Source: CBDESN01 sp965242495 (lineage in GTDB: Bacteria > Pseudomonadota > Alphaproteobacteria > MPNO01). From it: a DNA stretch of 64,000 bases. Location of the stretch: positions 1,984,001 to 2,048,000 of the forward strand of contig OZ251446.1 in the NCBI GenBank assembly GCA_965242495.1, read 5' to 3'. The translations under genes were made by a program, and so were the position numbers. Below the pieces are notes generated by a model that had not been told where the DNA came from, searched no databases, and was given only the letters and a program-made list of their open reading frames with translations. Positions 8,876 through 17,207 of the stretch are shown in pieces (position 1 is the first letter of the stretch; each line of letters starts with the position of its first letter).

Positions 8876-11605
8876 CTATTGGCCCAGTCGTTCGATGATC
8901 GCCGGCAGATGGACCTGATCGGTCTTGTAATTCCCGGTCAGCGCGTACATCACCCAGTTGACGCCGAACCGATAGGCCATCTCGCGCTGCAGCTCGCCGC
9001 CCGGCGCGACGGGGAACAGCGCGGCGCCGGTATCGTCGACCGCCCAGGCCCCGGCCCAGTCGTTGGCGCCGATGACCACCGACGAGACGCCGTCGTTGTG
9101 GCGGCCGTCGCGCCGCTCCACCCATACCGAGCCGCCGGTCCATCGTCCGGGAAACGCCGACAGCAGGTAAAACGCCTTGGTGAGGACGTGGTCCCGCGGC
9201 GCCGGGATCAAGGACGGCACGTCGAGGCCGCGCAGCAGCCCGCGCAGCCGGCGACCGGTCGCGCCTCGCGGCGCGGTCGCGGTGGCGGCGCGGTCGCGCG
9301 TGTCGTAGAGGATCGTTCCTCCGCTCCGCAGATAGAGGTTCAGTTTTTCGATCGCTTGGCTCGACAACGCCGGCTGCCGGGGCGCCACCGCCCAGTACAG
9401 CAGCGGGTAGAAGGCGAGCTCGTCGGTCTCGACGTCGACGCCGAGGGGATCGCCCGGCTCGATCGACGTCCGCCGGCGCAGCACGCGGCTAAGCCCGATC
9501 AGCCCGGCGCGGCTGATCCCGTCGATCGTCGGATCCCCGGTAACGACGTAGGCGAGGCGGGTCTCCAGCGTGGCCAGCAAGGCCTTCGCGTCGGGCCCGC
9601 CCGGGGTCTGCGCCGCCGCGGTCGCGCCGAGCGCCGCCGCGCCGAAGACCAGGACCGCAAGTCCGGCGGCGCGCGGCAGGCGGGCCGGGAGCAACCCGCG
9701 CAAGGCGAACCCGACCGCCATGTCGATGAGGGCCAGCGTCAACGCGGCGAGCAGCAGCCACGGCTTGAAGTCGAAGACCGCCGGTTGCGCATAGCCGCTG
9801 CGCCCGACGCCGGCGGGGAGGGCCGGAATCGGCGCGAGCGCGCCGATTCCGGCCGAAAGGTTGAGCGCGCGGCGCGCCGTCTCCCGGCCGTAGAAACCGG
9901 GCGGGCTGCGCGGACCCGCCCTGGCGTCGGCGAACGCTCTTGCCGGGAGGGCCGCCGCGGCCGGCGGCGGCGGACCGAGACGGCCGAACGCATCCAGCGT
10001 CGTCAGCGGCGGCAGGGTCGCGGCCGCGCCGGCGCCGGCGACGCCCTGGCCGAGCTCGGCCATGCGCCGCAACATGCGGACGAACAGGCCGGACAAAGGA
10101 AGGTTCGACCAGTCCGTGTTCGCCGTCGTGTGAACGAGGACCAGCCAGCCGCGCCCGCGCTTCCCGGCCGTCACCAGCGGCGTCCCGTCGGTGAGCCGCG
10201 CCCAGGTCCTGGCGGCGAGATCGGGCGACGGCTGGGCCAGCACCTGGCGGCGAATGCGGACGTCGCCCGGAACGGCGAGTCCGGCGAACGGGCTCGCCTC
10301 GTCGAACGGGGCCAGCCGCGCCGGACGCGACCAGGACATCGCCCCGCCGAGCGCGCGTTCGCCGCCGCGCAGGCGGACCGGGATCAGGTCGTCGCCGCCC
10401 TGGGCAAGCCTGGGGCCAGCGAAGCGGACCATCACGCCGCCGCGCTCGAGCCATGCTTCGAGCCCGGCGGTCTCGCCGTCCGAGAGCCTGCCGACGTCGG
10501 CGAGGACGACGACCGCGAGTTCACGCTTCAGCAGATCGGCCAGCGTTCCGCGGTGGACCTCGCTGAACGGCGTCAGGGCGCGTTCGAGGAAATGGAGCGA
10601 ACTCAACAACGGCTGCGCCGCGTCCGCCGGGCCGCCGGCGACCAACCCCACCGGCCGGCGCCGCCAGCGTTCGTCGAGCAGGAAAACGGCGCCGGCGGTC
10701 GCTTCGCCTTCGATTTCGATGCGCGCGGCCTCGTTGCGGAGCGCGCCCGGCAGCGGCAGCACGGCGACGGCGCGCGCCTCCCCGTCGGCGAAGGCGACGG
10801 GGGCGCGCGCGAGCAGCCGCCCGTCCGCCGCGTTTGCGCGCAACCACAGCTCGGCCGGGCCGCGCGCATCGGGCCGCAGCACCGGCGCCGTCAGCCCCCC
10901 CGCCCCGGACTGCGGAGCCAGCAGCAGACGCGCCCGACGCGCCGGCGGGGCGATCAGCAACTCCACGCCGCCCAGCCGCTGGAGCCGCTCGGCCAGCGCG
11001 GCCATGCCGTCGCCGCCCAACCCGTCCGACAGCCATGCGACATGACCCGACCCCTCGATCCGCGCCTCGTCCAGCGCGGCGAGGGCGGCAAGGCGGTCGG
11101 TCGGCCACGGCTTCGGCGCCATCGCGCGGACGATACGCCGCGCCTCCGCCGCCCGCAGAAGCCCGGTCGCGGCCGGCGGCTCGCCGGTTTCCGACGTCGC
11201 CGTGGCCAGCAGATGCACGCCGCGTTCGTTGCGTTCGGCCCGATCGATCAGACGTTCGAGCGCGGCCGCGCGGGCAGGCCAGTCGCCGGCCGCGGCCCAG
11301 CCGTCGTCGATCACCAGGATCAGCGGCCCCTTGCCGTGCAGCGCGGCAGTCGGATCGAGCGTCGGCCGGGCGAGAGCGAGGACGATCAGGGCGGCGAGAA
11401 CCAGGCGCATCAGCAGCAGCCAGAGCGGCGTCTTGGCGGGTGTTTCCTCCTGCGGGCGCAGCGCGAGCAACAGCCGCACCGGCGGGAAGTCGAGCAGCCG
11501 CGGCGAAGGCGGGGTGACCCGGAGCAGCCACCAGATCGCCGGCAGCGCGGCCGTGGCCAGCAGCATCCACGGCGCAGCGAAGGCGAAGGAGGCGAGGTCG
11601 GGCAT
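8876..11605 (-). CDS. BatA-like / DUF4159 membrane protein
   Basis: 909 residues from the ATG at 11605. The N-terminus matches the aerotolerance-regulator BatA domain: two membrane helices (APWMLLATAALPAIWWLL; LLLMRLVLAALIVLALA) around a conserved short loop, followed by a vWA-like region (LILVIDDGWAA). Mid-protein there are two more helices near 610-660, and the C-terminal 210 residues form a DUF4159 domain (LAYVVTGDPTIDGISRAGL ... FYPLLYWAV). It is predicted to sit in the inner membrane with a large soluble tail and to work with the MoxR ATPase encoded first in the operon. Start and stop lie three bases from both neighbours. Confidence 0.88.
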   Translation of the reverse strand: MPDLASFAFAAPWMLLATAALPAIWWLLRVTPPSPRLLDFPPVRLLLALRPQEETPAKTPLWLLLMRLVLAALIVLALARPTLDPTAALHGKGPLILVIDDGWAAAGDWPARAAALERLIDRAERNERGVHLLATATSETGEPPAATGLLRAAEARRIVRAMAPKPWPTDRLAALAALDEARIEGSGHVAWLSDGLGGDGMAALAERLQRLGGVELLIAPPARRARLLLAPQSGAGGLTAPVLRPDARGPAELWLRANAADGRLLARAPVAFADGEARAVAVLPLPGALRNEAARIEIEGEATAGAVFLLDERWRRRPVGLVAGGPADAAQPLLSSLHFLERALTPFSEVHRGTLADLLKRELAVVVLADVGRLSDGETAGLEAWLERGGVMVRFAGPRLAQGGDDLIPVRLRGGERALGGAMSWSRPARLAPFDEASPFAGLAVPGDVRIRRQVLAQPSPDLAARTWARLTDGTPLVTAGKRGRGWLVLVHTTANTDWSNLPLSGLFVRMLRRMAELGQGVAGAGAAATLPPLTTLDAFGRLGPPPPAAAALPARAFADARAGPRSPPGFYGRETARRALNLSAGIGALAPIPALPAGVGRSGYAQPAVFDFKPWLLLAALTLALIDMAVGFALRGLLPARLPRAAGLAVLVFGAAALGATAAAQTPGGPDAKALLATLETRLAYVVTGDPTIDGISRAGLIGLSRVLRRRTSIEPGDPLGVDVETDELAFYPLLYWAVAPRQPALSSQAIEKLNLYLRSGGTILYDTRDRAATATAPRGATGRRLRGLLRGLDVPSLIPAPRDHVLTKAFYLLSAFPGRWTGGSVWVERRDGRHNDGVSSVVIGANDWAGAWAVDDTGAALFPVAPGGELQREMAYRFGVNWVMYALTGNYKTDQVHLPAIIERLGQ

Positions 11606-11608
11606 CGG

Positions 11609-12517
11609 TCAGCCTTCGGCGAGCGCGCGATGGAGGGCGAGCAGCGCGGATTGCGGCGACCGGTCGGTGCGATGCGCGGCGAACGTCCATCCCACGGCGC
11701 GCGCGAGGTCGGCCAGTCCCTGCCGGTGGGCGCGCATCAGCGCAGCGTACTCGCCGCGCACCGCCTCGACGCGGCCGACCAGGGCGGCGCCTTCGTCCTC
11801 TAGCCCCCGGAAGCGGATGCGGCCGCGGAAGGGCAGCGTTTCCTCGACCGGATCGAGCAGCTGCAGGACATGGCCGCGCACCCCGCGCGCGGCGTAGCCG
11901 CGGACCAACGGGTCGATCTCGTCGAGCGGCGACAGCATGTCGCCGATCAGGACCAGCCGGCCATGGCGCGGCAGTGGTTGCGGCGCCGGCAGGCTGGGAC
12001 CGTTCCGCGCGGCGGCGAGATGATTCGTCGCGAGATGATCGGCCATGCGGTCCAGCGCCGCGCGGCTCGACGACGGCGCCGCGCCGGCGCCCAGAAGGGC
12101 GATCCGCTCGCCGCCCCGCGCCAGCAGCGAAGCCAGAGCGAGGACGAGCAACGCCGCGCGCCCCGCCTTGTCGGGCAGCCGGTCGCTCGACCGGTAGCGC
12201 ATCGACGCCGAGGCGTCGGCCCACAGCCAGACGCTTTGCGCCGCGTCCCACTCGGTCTCGCGGACGAAGGCGAAGCGGGACTTCGCCGACTGACGCCAAT
12301 CGACGGCCTGCGCCGGGTCGCCGGGCTGGTAGCGGCGGAACTGCCAGAAGGTGTCGCCCTGGCCTACGCGGCGGCGGCCGTGTACGCCTTGCGCCACGGT
12401 GGAGGCCACCCGGTCGGCCGCCACCGGCAGCGGCGGCAACGCGCCCGCCGCGGCCTCCGCTTCGCGCCGCAGCGCCGCGGCCCCGAGATTCGCTCCCCGT
12501 CGGAGCGGCGGTCTCAA
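11609..12517 (-). CDS. DUF58 (vWA-like) protein
   Basis: 302 residues if translation begins at the TTG at 12517, which overlaps the moxR stop as TTGA. No ATG or GTG would give the usual DUF58 length, so a coupled TTG start is the best reading. The hallmark DUF58 motif is present: FRRYQPGDPAQAVDWRQSAK. It is followed by a vWA-type ADASASMRYRSS, which carries a metal-site-like D-x-S-x-S. These proteins are usual partners of MoxR AAA+ ATPases and are thought to be remodelled or inserted by them. Operon order is conserved in alphaproteobacteria. Confidence 0.88.
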   Translation of the reverse strand: MRPPLRRGANLGAAALRREAEAAAGALPPLPVAADRVASTVAQGVHGRRRVGQGDTFWQFRRYQPGDPAQAVDWRQSAKSRFAFVRETEWDAAQSVWLWADASASMRYRSSDRLPDKAGRAALLVLALASLLARGGERIALLGAGAAPSSSRAALDRMADHLATNHLAAARNGPSLPAPQPLPRHGRLVLIGDMLSPLDEIDPLVRGYAARGVRGHVLQLLDPVEETLPFRGRIRFRGLEDEGAALVGRVEAVRGEYAALMRAHRQGLADLARAVGWTFAAHRTDRSPQSALLALHRALAEG

Positions 12518-13527
12518 GCGAACGGCGCGCACAGCCGCGCGACGACGTCGTCGATCGTGACGCCGTCGGCGCGGGCGGCGAAGGTCAGAGCCATCCGGTG
12601 ACGCAGCACCGGCGGCGCGAGGGCGGTCACGTCTTCGACCGAGGGCGACAGTCGTCCGTCCAGCAGCGCCCGCGCGCGGGTCGCCAGCATCAGGGCCTGG
12701 CTCGCGCGCGGACCGGGACCCCAGGCCACCTGGTCGCGGATCTCGGGAGAGGACGTCGAATCGGGGCGGCCCTGGCGCACCAGTTCGAGGATCGCATCGA
12801 CCACGCTCTCGCCCACCGGGACGGAGCGCACCAGACGCTGGGCCGAGGCCAGGTCGTCCCCGGTCATGACCTGTTCGGGCGCGGCGTTCTCCGCCCCGGT
12901 GGTCGCCATCAGCATCTCGCGCTCGGCGTCGGCGTCCGGGTATCCGATGTCGATCTGCAACAGGAAGCGATCGAGCTGCGCCTCCGGCAGCGGGTAGGTG
13001 CCCTCCTGCTCCAACGGGTTCTGCGTCGCCAGCACGTGGAACGGCGCCGGCAGCGGATGATACTGCCCCGCCACCGAGACCCGGCGCTCCTGCATCGCCT
13101 GCAACAGGGCGGACTGCGTGCGCGGGCTGGCGCGGTTGATCTCGTCGGCCATCAGCAGCCGGCAGAACACGGGGCCCGGCAGGAAGCGGAACGAGCGCCG
13201 GCCGGATTCGCTCTCCTCCAGCACTTCGGAGCCGAGAATGTCGGCCGGCATCAGATCGGGGGTGAACTGGACGCGCTTGTCGTCGAGGCCGAGCACGGTC
13301 CCCAGCGTCTCGACGAGGCGCGTCTTGCCGAGGCCGGGGAAGCCGATCAACAAGGCGTGACCCCCGGCGAGCAGCGTGATAAGAGTCTGATCGATCACAT
13401 GGCGTTGACCGAAGATGATGCGCGCGACGCGGTCGCGGGCCATGGCCATGCGATGGCCGAGCGCTTCGATCTCCGCGGCGAAATGCGCCGGGGGACCTGC
13501 GGCGGGCGGGGTGTCGGCATCGGTCAC
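12514..13527 (-). CDS. moxR: MoxR-family AAA+ ATPase
   Basis: 337 residues from a GTG at 13527; the frame extends further upstream but without homology. Walker A is GFPGLGKT (about 62-69), Walker B is LLMADEIN, and the sensor-1 region is VLATQNPLEQEGTYPLPEAQLDRF. The helical lid ends at the C-terminus. It is the promoter-proximal gene of a four-gene operon whose products carry vWA-like domains, the usual MoxR clients. Only 29 bp separate its start from the oppositely oriented DUF1285 gene, so the two promoters must overlap or lie within coding sequence. Confidence 0.93.
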   Translation of the reverse strand: MTDADTPPAAGPPAHFAAEIEALGHRMAMARDRVARIIFGQRHVIDQTLITLLAGGHALLIGFPGLGKTRLVETLGTVLGLDDKRVQFTPDLMPADILGSEVLEESESGRRSFRFLPGPVFCRLLMADEINRASPRTQSALLQAMQERRVSVAGQYHPLPAPFHVLATQNPLEQEGTYPLPEAQLDRFLLQIDIGYPDADAEREMLMATTGAENAAPEQVMTGDDLASAQRLVRSVPVGESVVDAILELVRQGRPDSTSSPEIRDQVAWGPGPRASQALMLATRARALLDGRLSPSVEDVTALAPPVLRHRMALTFAARADGVTIDDVVARLCAPFA

Positions 13528-13556
13528 GGGCGCCTCGAACAGCTTGGCCTCGGACG

Positions 13557-14129
13557 ATGGATGAGCCGTCGCTGATCGACATTGAGCGGAGCTTCGACCC
13601 CGGCGCGCCCCGCGCCGGCGGCCGGGCTCCACGGATCTGCGGCGACATCGACATGCGCATCGGCCGGGACGGCGGGTGGTTCTATCACGGCTCGCCGGTC
13701 GGCCGCAAACCGCTGATCCGGCTGTTCGCGCGCGTGTTGCGCCGCGACGACGCCGGAGACTACTGGCTGGAGACGCCGGTCGAGAAATGCCGCATACGGG
13801 TGGACGATGCGCCGTTCACCGCAGTGGCGATGGAGGTCGAGGGCGCCGGGCGAGCGCGGCGGATCTCGTTCCGCACCAATGTCGACGACGTCGTGACCGC
13901 GGGACCGGCGCACCCGATCCGGGTCGCGGTCCGGCCGGAAACGGGCGAACCCTCGCCCTACGTCCTGGTGCGCGGCCGGCTCGAAGCGCGGATCCTGCGC
14001 GCCGTGTTCTACGACCTCGTCGAGCTGGGCGAGGAGCGGCCAAGCGCCGGCGGCCCGGATTTCGGCCCGGACTTCGGAGTGTGGAGCGGTGGTGGATTCT
14101 TCCCGCTCGGACGTCTCGACGGGGCTTGA
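13557..14129 (+). CDS. DUF1285 domain protein
   Basis: 190 residues. It matches the DUF1285 family of small cytosolic proteins: an N-terminal half with GDIDMRIGRDGGWFYHGSPV and RKPLIRLFARVLRRDD, then YWLETPVEKCRIRVDDAPF. Function in the family is unassigned. It starts a plus-strand operon with CoA pyrophosphatase, DUF6111 and the CCA-adding enzyme, overlapping the Nudix gene by 41 bp, an arrangement conserved in many alphaproteobacteria. Confidence 0.87.
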   Translation: MDEPSLIDIERSFDPGAPRAGGRAPRICGDIDMRIGRDGGWFYHGSPVGRKPLIRLFARVLRRDDAGDYWLETPVEKCRIRVDDAPFTAVAMEVEGAGRARRISFRTNVDDVVTAGPAHPIRVAVRPETGEPSPYVLVRGRLEARILRAVFYDLVELGEERPSAGGPDFGPDFGVWSGGGFFPLGRLDGA

Positions 14130-14733
14130 GGGCCGCCGCGTCGCCGCCGCGTTCGCGCGCGCGGGCCATGCGCCGTATCCGGCGGCGGACGGCTACGCCT
14201 GGCTCGAGGACGGGCTGCGCCCGGACGGAGAGGCCCGCGTCATCCCCGCGGCGGTGCTGATCCCGCTGATCGACCGGCCGGGCGGCATGACGGTGCTGCT
14301 GACCCGGCGCACCGCGCATCTCAAGGCGCATGCCGGGCAGGTTTCGTTCCCCGGCGGGCGCGCCGAGGCGGACGACGCGACGCCCGAGGACACGGCGCTC
14401 CGCGAGACCGAGGAGGAGATCGGGCTGGCGCGCCGCCATGTCCGCGTCGTCGGCCGGCTCGGCGTGCGCGAGACCGGCACCGGCTATCGGGTGGCGCCGG
14501 TCGTCGGCCTGATCGACCCGCCGCTTCGCCTGGCGCCGGACCCGGCGGAGGTCGCCGACGTGTTCGAGGTGCCGCTGTCGGTCGTGCTCGACCGGGCCAA
14601 CTACCGGTTCGAGACGCGCGTGCAGCGAGGGGCCGCGCGCCGGTTCTACGCCCTGCCCTATGACGGCTTCCATATCTGGGGGCTGACGGCGCGACTGCTG
14701 GTCAACCTGGCCGAGGTGCTGAAACGCCGATGA
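14089..14733 (+). CDS. CoA pyrophosphatase (Nudix hydrolase)
   Basis: 214 residues from a GTG at 14089. It contains the CoA-pyrophosphatase signature LLTRRTAHLKAHAGQVSFPG directly before the Nudix box, whose catalytic core is RETEEEIG. It would cleave CoA or oxidised CoA to 3',5'-ADP and phosphopantetheine with Mg or Mn. The start is embedded in the 3' end of the DUF1285 gene, implying translational coupling, and its stop overlaps the next gene by 4 bp. Confidence 0.92.
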   Translation: MVDSSRSDVSTGLEGRRVAAAFARAGHAPYPAADGYAWLEDGLRPDGEARVIPAAVLIPLIDRPGGMTVLLTRRTAHLKAHAGQVSFPGGRAEADDATPEDTALRETEEEIGLARRHVRVVGRLGVRETGTGYRVAPVVGLIDPPLRLAPDPAEVADVFEVPLSVVLDRANYRFETRVQRGAARRFYALPYDGFHIWGLTARLLVNLAEVLKRR

Positions 14734-15011
14734 TCCGCATCCTGCTCACCTACGTCGCGCCGCTGGTGCTGCCGTTCGTCGGCTGGATACTGTGGCGGCG
14801 TCTCTTCCGCTCTGCGCGGCATCCGCCGCAGCCCATGCGCGAGGCGCCCTGGCACTGGCTCGGCCTCGCCGGCGTAGCCCTGGTCGCGGTCACCCTGGGC
14901 TCGATCGCGCTGTTCACCGGAGGAACGCCGGGCGAGGTCTATCAGCCGCCCCGCGTCGTCGACGGCGAGGTCCTGCCCGGCCGCCACCGCCCGCCGGCGC
15001 CGCGAGACTGA
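14730..15011 (+). CDS. DUF6111-like small membrane protein
   Basis: 93 residues with two predicted membrane helices (ILLTYVAPLVLPFVGWILW; HWLGLAGVALVAVTLGSIAL) and a short proline-rich C-terminal tail. Size, two-helix layout and position between a CoA pyrophosphatase and a CCA-adding enzyme fit the DUF6111 family of alphaproteobacteria. Function is unknown. The ATG overlaps the Nudix stop (ATGA). Confidence 0.8.
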   Translation: MIRILLTYVAPLVLPFVGWILWRRLFRSARHPPQPMREAPWHWLGLAGVALVAVTLGSIALFTGGTPGEVYQPPRVVDGEVLPGRHRPPAPRD

Positions 15012-15013
15012 CC

Positions 15014-16276
15014 GTGGACAAGGTGGGGGACAAGGTGGGGACGCTCGATCCCCGGCCATGGATGACCGCCCGCCCGGCGGCGGCGCTGCTGGCGGCCCTC
15101 GCCGGCGGCGGCCGGCCGGCCCGCTTCGTCGGCGGCTGCGTCCGCGACGCGGCCTGCGGGCGCGAGGTCCGGGACATCGACGTCGCGACGCCCGAACCGC
15201 CCGAACGAGCGACGGCGCTGCTCGAACGCGCCGGCATCCGGGTGGCGCCGACCGGCATCGACCACGGCACGGTCACCGCGATCGTCGCCGGCAAGCCGTT
15301 CGAGGTCACCACCTTGCGCACCGACCTGGAGACCGACGGGCGGCGCGCCCGGGTCGCGTTCACCGACGATTGGGCGGCCGATGCGGCGCGCCGGGACTTC
15401 ACGATCAACGCGATGTATTGCGATCCGGACGGCTCGCTCTACGACCCGACGGGCGGGCTCGCGGACCTGCGCGCGGGCCGGATCCGGTTCGTGGGCGATG
15501 CGCGCGCGCGCATCCAGGAAGACTTCCTGCGGATTCTCCGCTTCTTCCGCTTCTACGCCTGGTATGGCGGGCCGCCGCCCGACGCCGGGGCGCTGGCGGC
15601 CTGCGCGGCCCTCGCCCCCGGGCTGGGCGGGCTGTCGGCCGAGCGCGTCTGGGCCGAACTGTCTCGGCTGCTGCGGGCGCCCGACCCGGCCGGGACTCTG
15701 GCGCTGATGGACGCGCATGGCGTGCGCGCGCATGTCCTGCCCGAGGCGAGGCGGATCGACCGGCTGCGCGCGTTGGCGGCGTTGGAGCGGACGCTCGGCG
15801 CGCCGCCCTCCGCGCTCCGCCGGCTGGCGGCTACGCTCGATCTCGACGCCGACGGGATGCGGCGCCTCGCCCGCCGGCTGCGGATGTCGCGCGCCGACCG
15901 TGAACGCCTGGCCGATCTCGCCGCCCATCGAGGCGCGCTGGCGCCCGGCCTGAACGCGCCGGCCTTCCGGCGGCAGCTCTACCGGCTGGGCACCGGGTTG
16001 GCGGGCGATCTGCTGCTGCTCGACTGGGCGGAGGACGGGGCGGACCGGTCGACGCTATGGGACTTCGCCCGCTCCTGGCGGCCGGTCGAATTCCCGCTGC
16101 GCGGGGCCGACGCCCTGGCCGTCGGCGTGGCGGCGGGCCCCGCCGTCGGCGAGATCCTGGAGCGCGTCCGGGGTTGGTGGATCGAACGCGATTTCCGGCC
16201 CGACCGCGCCGCCTGCCTCGAACGGCTGCAAACCGAGGCGGACGGCGGACGGCGGCCGTCCGAGAACGCGACGTAA
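15014..16276 (+). CDS. cca: CCA tRNA nucleotidyltransferase
   Basis: 420 residues from the GTG at 15014, two bases after the previous stop; GTG 15038 or ATG 15062 would also retain the conserved LDPRPWMTA start region. The class II nucleotidyltransferase core is clear: RFVGGCVRDAACGREVRDID, with catalytic D-x-D (DID), then RRDFTINAMYCDPDGSLYDP and RIQEDFLRILRFFRF. It adds or repairs the 3' CCA of tRNAs. The repeated GTGG..ACAAG at the 5' end is a small slippage repeat. The last 43 codons are duplicated 1.35 kb downstream. Confidence 0.94.
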   Translation: MDKVGDKVGTLDPRPWMTARPAAALLAALAGGGRPARFVGGCVRDAACGREVRDIDVATPEPPERATALLERAGIRVAPTGIDHGTVTAIVAGKPFEVTTLRTDLETDGRRARVAFTDDWAADAARRDFTINAMYCDPDGSLYDPTGGLADLRAGRIRFVGDARARIQEDFLRILRFFRFYAWYGGPPPDAGALAACAALAPGLGGLSAERVWAELSRLLRAPDPAGTLALMDAHGVRAHVLPEARRIDRLRALAALERTLGAPPSALRRLAATLDLDADGMRRLARRLRMSRADRERLADLAAHRGALAPGLNAPAFRRQLYRLGTGLAGDLLLLDWAEDGADRSTLWDFARSWRPVEFPLRGADALAVGVAAGPAVGEILERVRGWWIERDFRPDRAACLERLQTEADGGRRPSENAT

Positions 16277-16373
16277 AGCGCCCGCGACCGTCGGCGCGCC
16301 GGACAGGGGCCAGTAGACGTCGGTTCCCCGCTACGCCTCGCCGTATCGCGCATAATCGAAGGGAAACTTGCCG
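16143..16373 (+). repeat. Segmental duplication, copy 1 (3' end of cca)
   Basis: From 16143 the sequence matches 17491 onward: the first 160 bases differ at only four positions, and after a 32-base deletion in this copy the similarity resumes (16310-16373 against 17690-17752). It comprises the last codons of the CCA-adding enzyme and the region beyond its stop. The two copies bracket a toxin-antitoxin pair. Confidence 0.92.
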
Positions 16374-16532
16374 CTCGCGTCTCGGACGTCGGGCATAGCG
16401 ATGATCGGCATATGGCGCCTGCTCCCCTGTCATAAGGGACGGCGGACGATGGCCTCGGAACGCCCATGGAAAAAGGGCTCCCCGTCTCACATGTGTTTGA
16501 AGCAAGTCACCTGTTTGAACCAAGTCACCCAC
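16374..16532. other. Intergenic stretch between cca duplication and toxin gene
   Basis: No gene is evident. It contains CCCCGTCTCACATGTGT at 16480-16496, which matches 16 of 17 bases of the inner right end of the IS481 element at 57524, and just after it the unit TTGAA-CAAGTCACC in two imperfect copies. This is read as mobile-element debris. Confidence 0.55.
16480..16496. repeat. IS481-like terminal sequence relic
   Basis: CCCCGTCTCACATGTGT here and CCCCGTCTCACATCTGT in the right end of the intact element differ at one base. No transposase is adjacent. The outer part of the repeat does not match well, so it would be an end from a related, not identical, element. Confidence 0.5.
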
Positions 16533-16955
16533 TCACGCGCCCACCCATGGATCGACAGGGCCGACTCCGATGTTCTCGAAGTCCCCGACGTTCCGCGTCG
16601 CCACCGCCATCCCGCGCGCCCGTGCAATCGCCGCGATCTGGCCATCGGATTGCGAGATCGGGCGCCCGGCGGCGCGGCGGGCGGCGGCGACCTCCGCATA
16701 GGCTCGCGCCGCGGCGCTGTCGAACGGCAGAACCCGGTTCGCGAAGCGCGTTCGCAACATCCGTTCAAGGCCCGCGCCAAGACCCTCACGGCGTCTGCCC
16801 GACGGCATCACCGCAAGACCGAAGCGCAGCTCCGCCTCGCCGACCGCCGTCAGGAACAGGCTCGACGCCGCACGGTCCGCGATGCACGACGCGAGCGCGG
16901 GCGCCGGCGCCGGGCGCATCAATTCGGACACCACATTGGTATCGAGAACGAACAC
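16533..16955 (-). CDS. Type II toxin, PIN-domain ribonuclease (VapC/FitB-like)
   Basis: 140 residues, full length for VapC/FitB. It begins MFVLDTNVVSELMRP with the first catalytic Asp; a central acidic GEAELRFGL, then SQSDGQIAAIA and TRNVGDFENIGV provide the remaining acidic residues of the PIN site. Such toxins cut tRNA or other RNA when freed from antitoxin. The cognate antitoxin gene lies immediately upstream (9-bp gap). The whole module is flanked by the duplicated cca tail, a sign of recent insertion or rearrangement. Unlike the pair at 1651-2063, this one looks intact. Confidence 0.9.
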   Translation of the reverse strand: MFVLDTNVVSELMRPAPAPALASCIADRAASSLFLTAVGEAELRFGLAVMPSGRRREGLGAGLERMLRTRFANRVLPFDSAAARAYAEVAAARRAAGRPISQSDGQIAAIARARGMAVATRNVGDFENIGVGPVDPWVGA

Positions 16956-16964
16956 GGCGGAACC

Positions 16965-17207
16965 TCAACCAAAATCGGGAGGCTCGCGCATCGGCTCGCG
17001 CGGCGGCAGTTCGAGCTCCACGCCGCCGAAGGGCGCGAAGCATTCGTGAATGAAACGGGCCAGGTTCACGGGTTCGGATTCTCGATCGACCGCTTCGCGC
17101 AGGATGATCCGCGCCTCCTCTTCCACCGAACAACCACGCTTGGCCGCCCGCATGCGCAAGCGGGTTTTCACCCTATCGTCCAGATTGCGGATCGTGATGC
17201 TTGCCAT
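16965..17207 (-). CDS. Type II antitoxin, FitA-like ribbon-helix-helix protein
   Basis: 80 residues from the ATG at 17207 (MASITIRNLDDRVKTRL), the usual start of FitA/VapB antitoxins; earlier in-frame starts are not supported. The first 45 residues form the DNA-binding ribbon-helix-helix (RAAKRGCSVEEEARIIL). The acidic/proline C-terminus (GGVELELPPREP) would occupy the toxin groove. It precedes the PIN toxin by 9 bp, and the pair should be autorepressed by the complex. Confidence 0.88.
   Translation of the reverse strand: MASITIRNLDDRVKTRLRMRAAKRGCSVEEEARIILREAVDRESEPVNLARFIHECFAPFGGVELELPPREPMREPPDFG

Noticed and set aside
15014..15046. GTGG-ACAAG repeat at the cca start as a regulatory site
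   Set aside because: A short slippage-like repeat within or just before coding sequence; nothing else suggests regulation.
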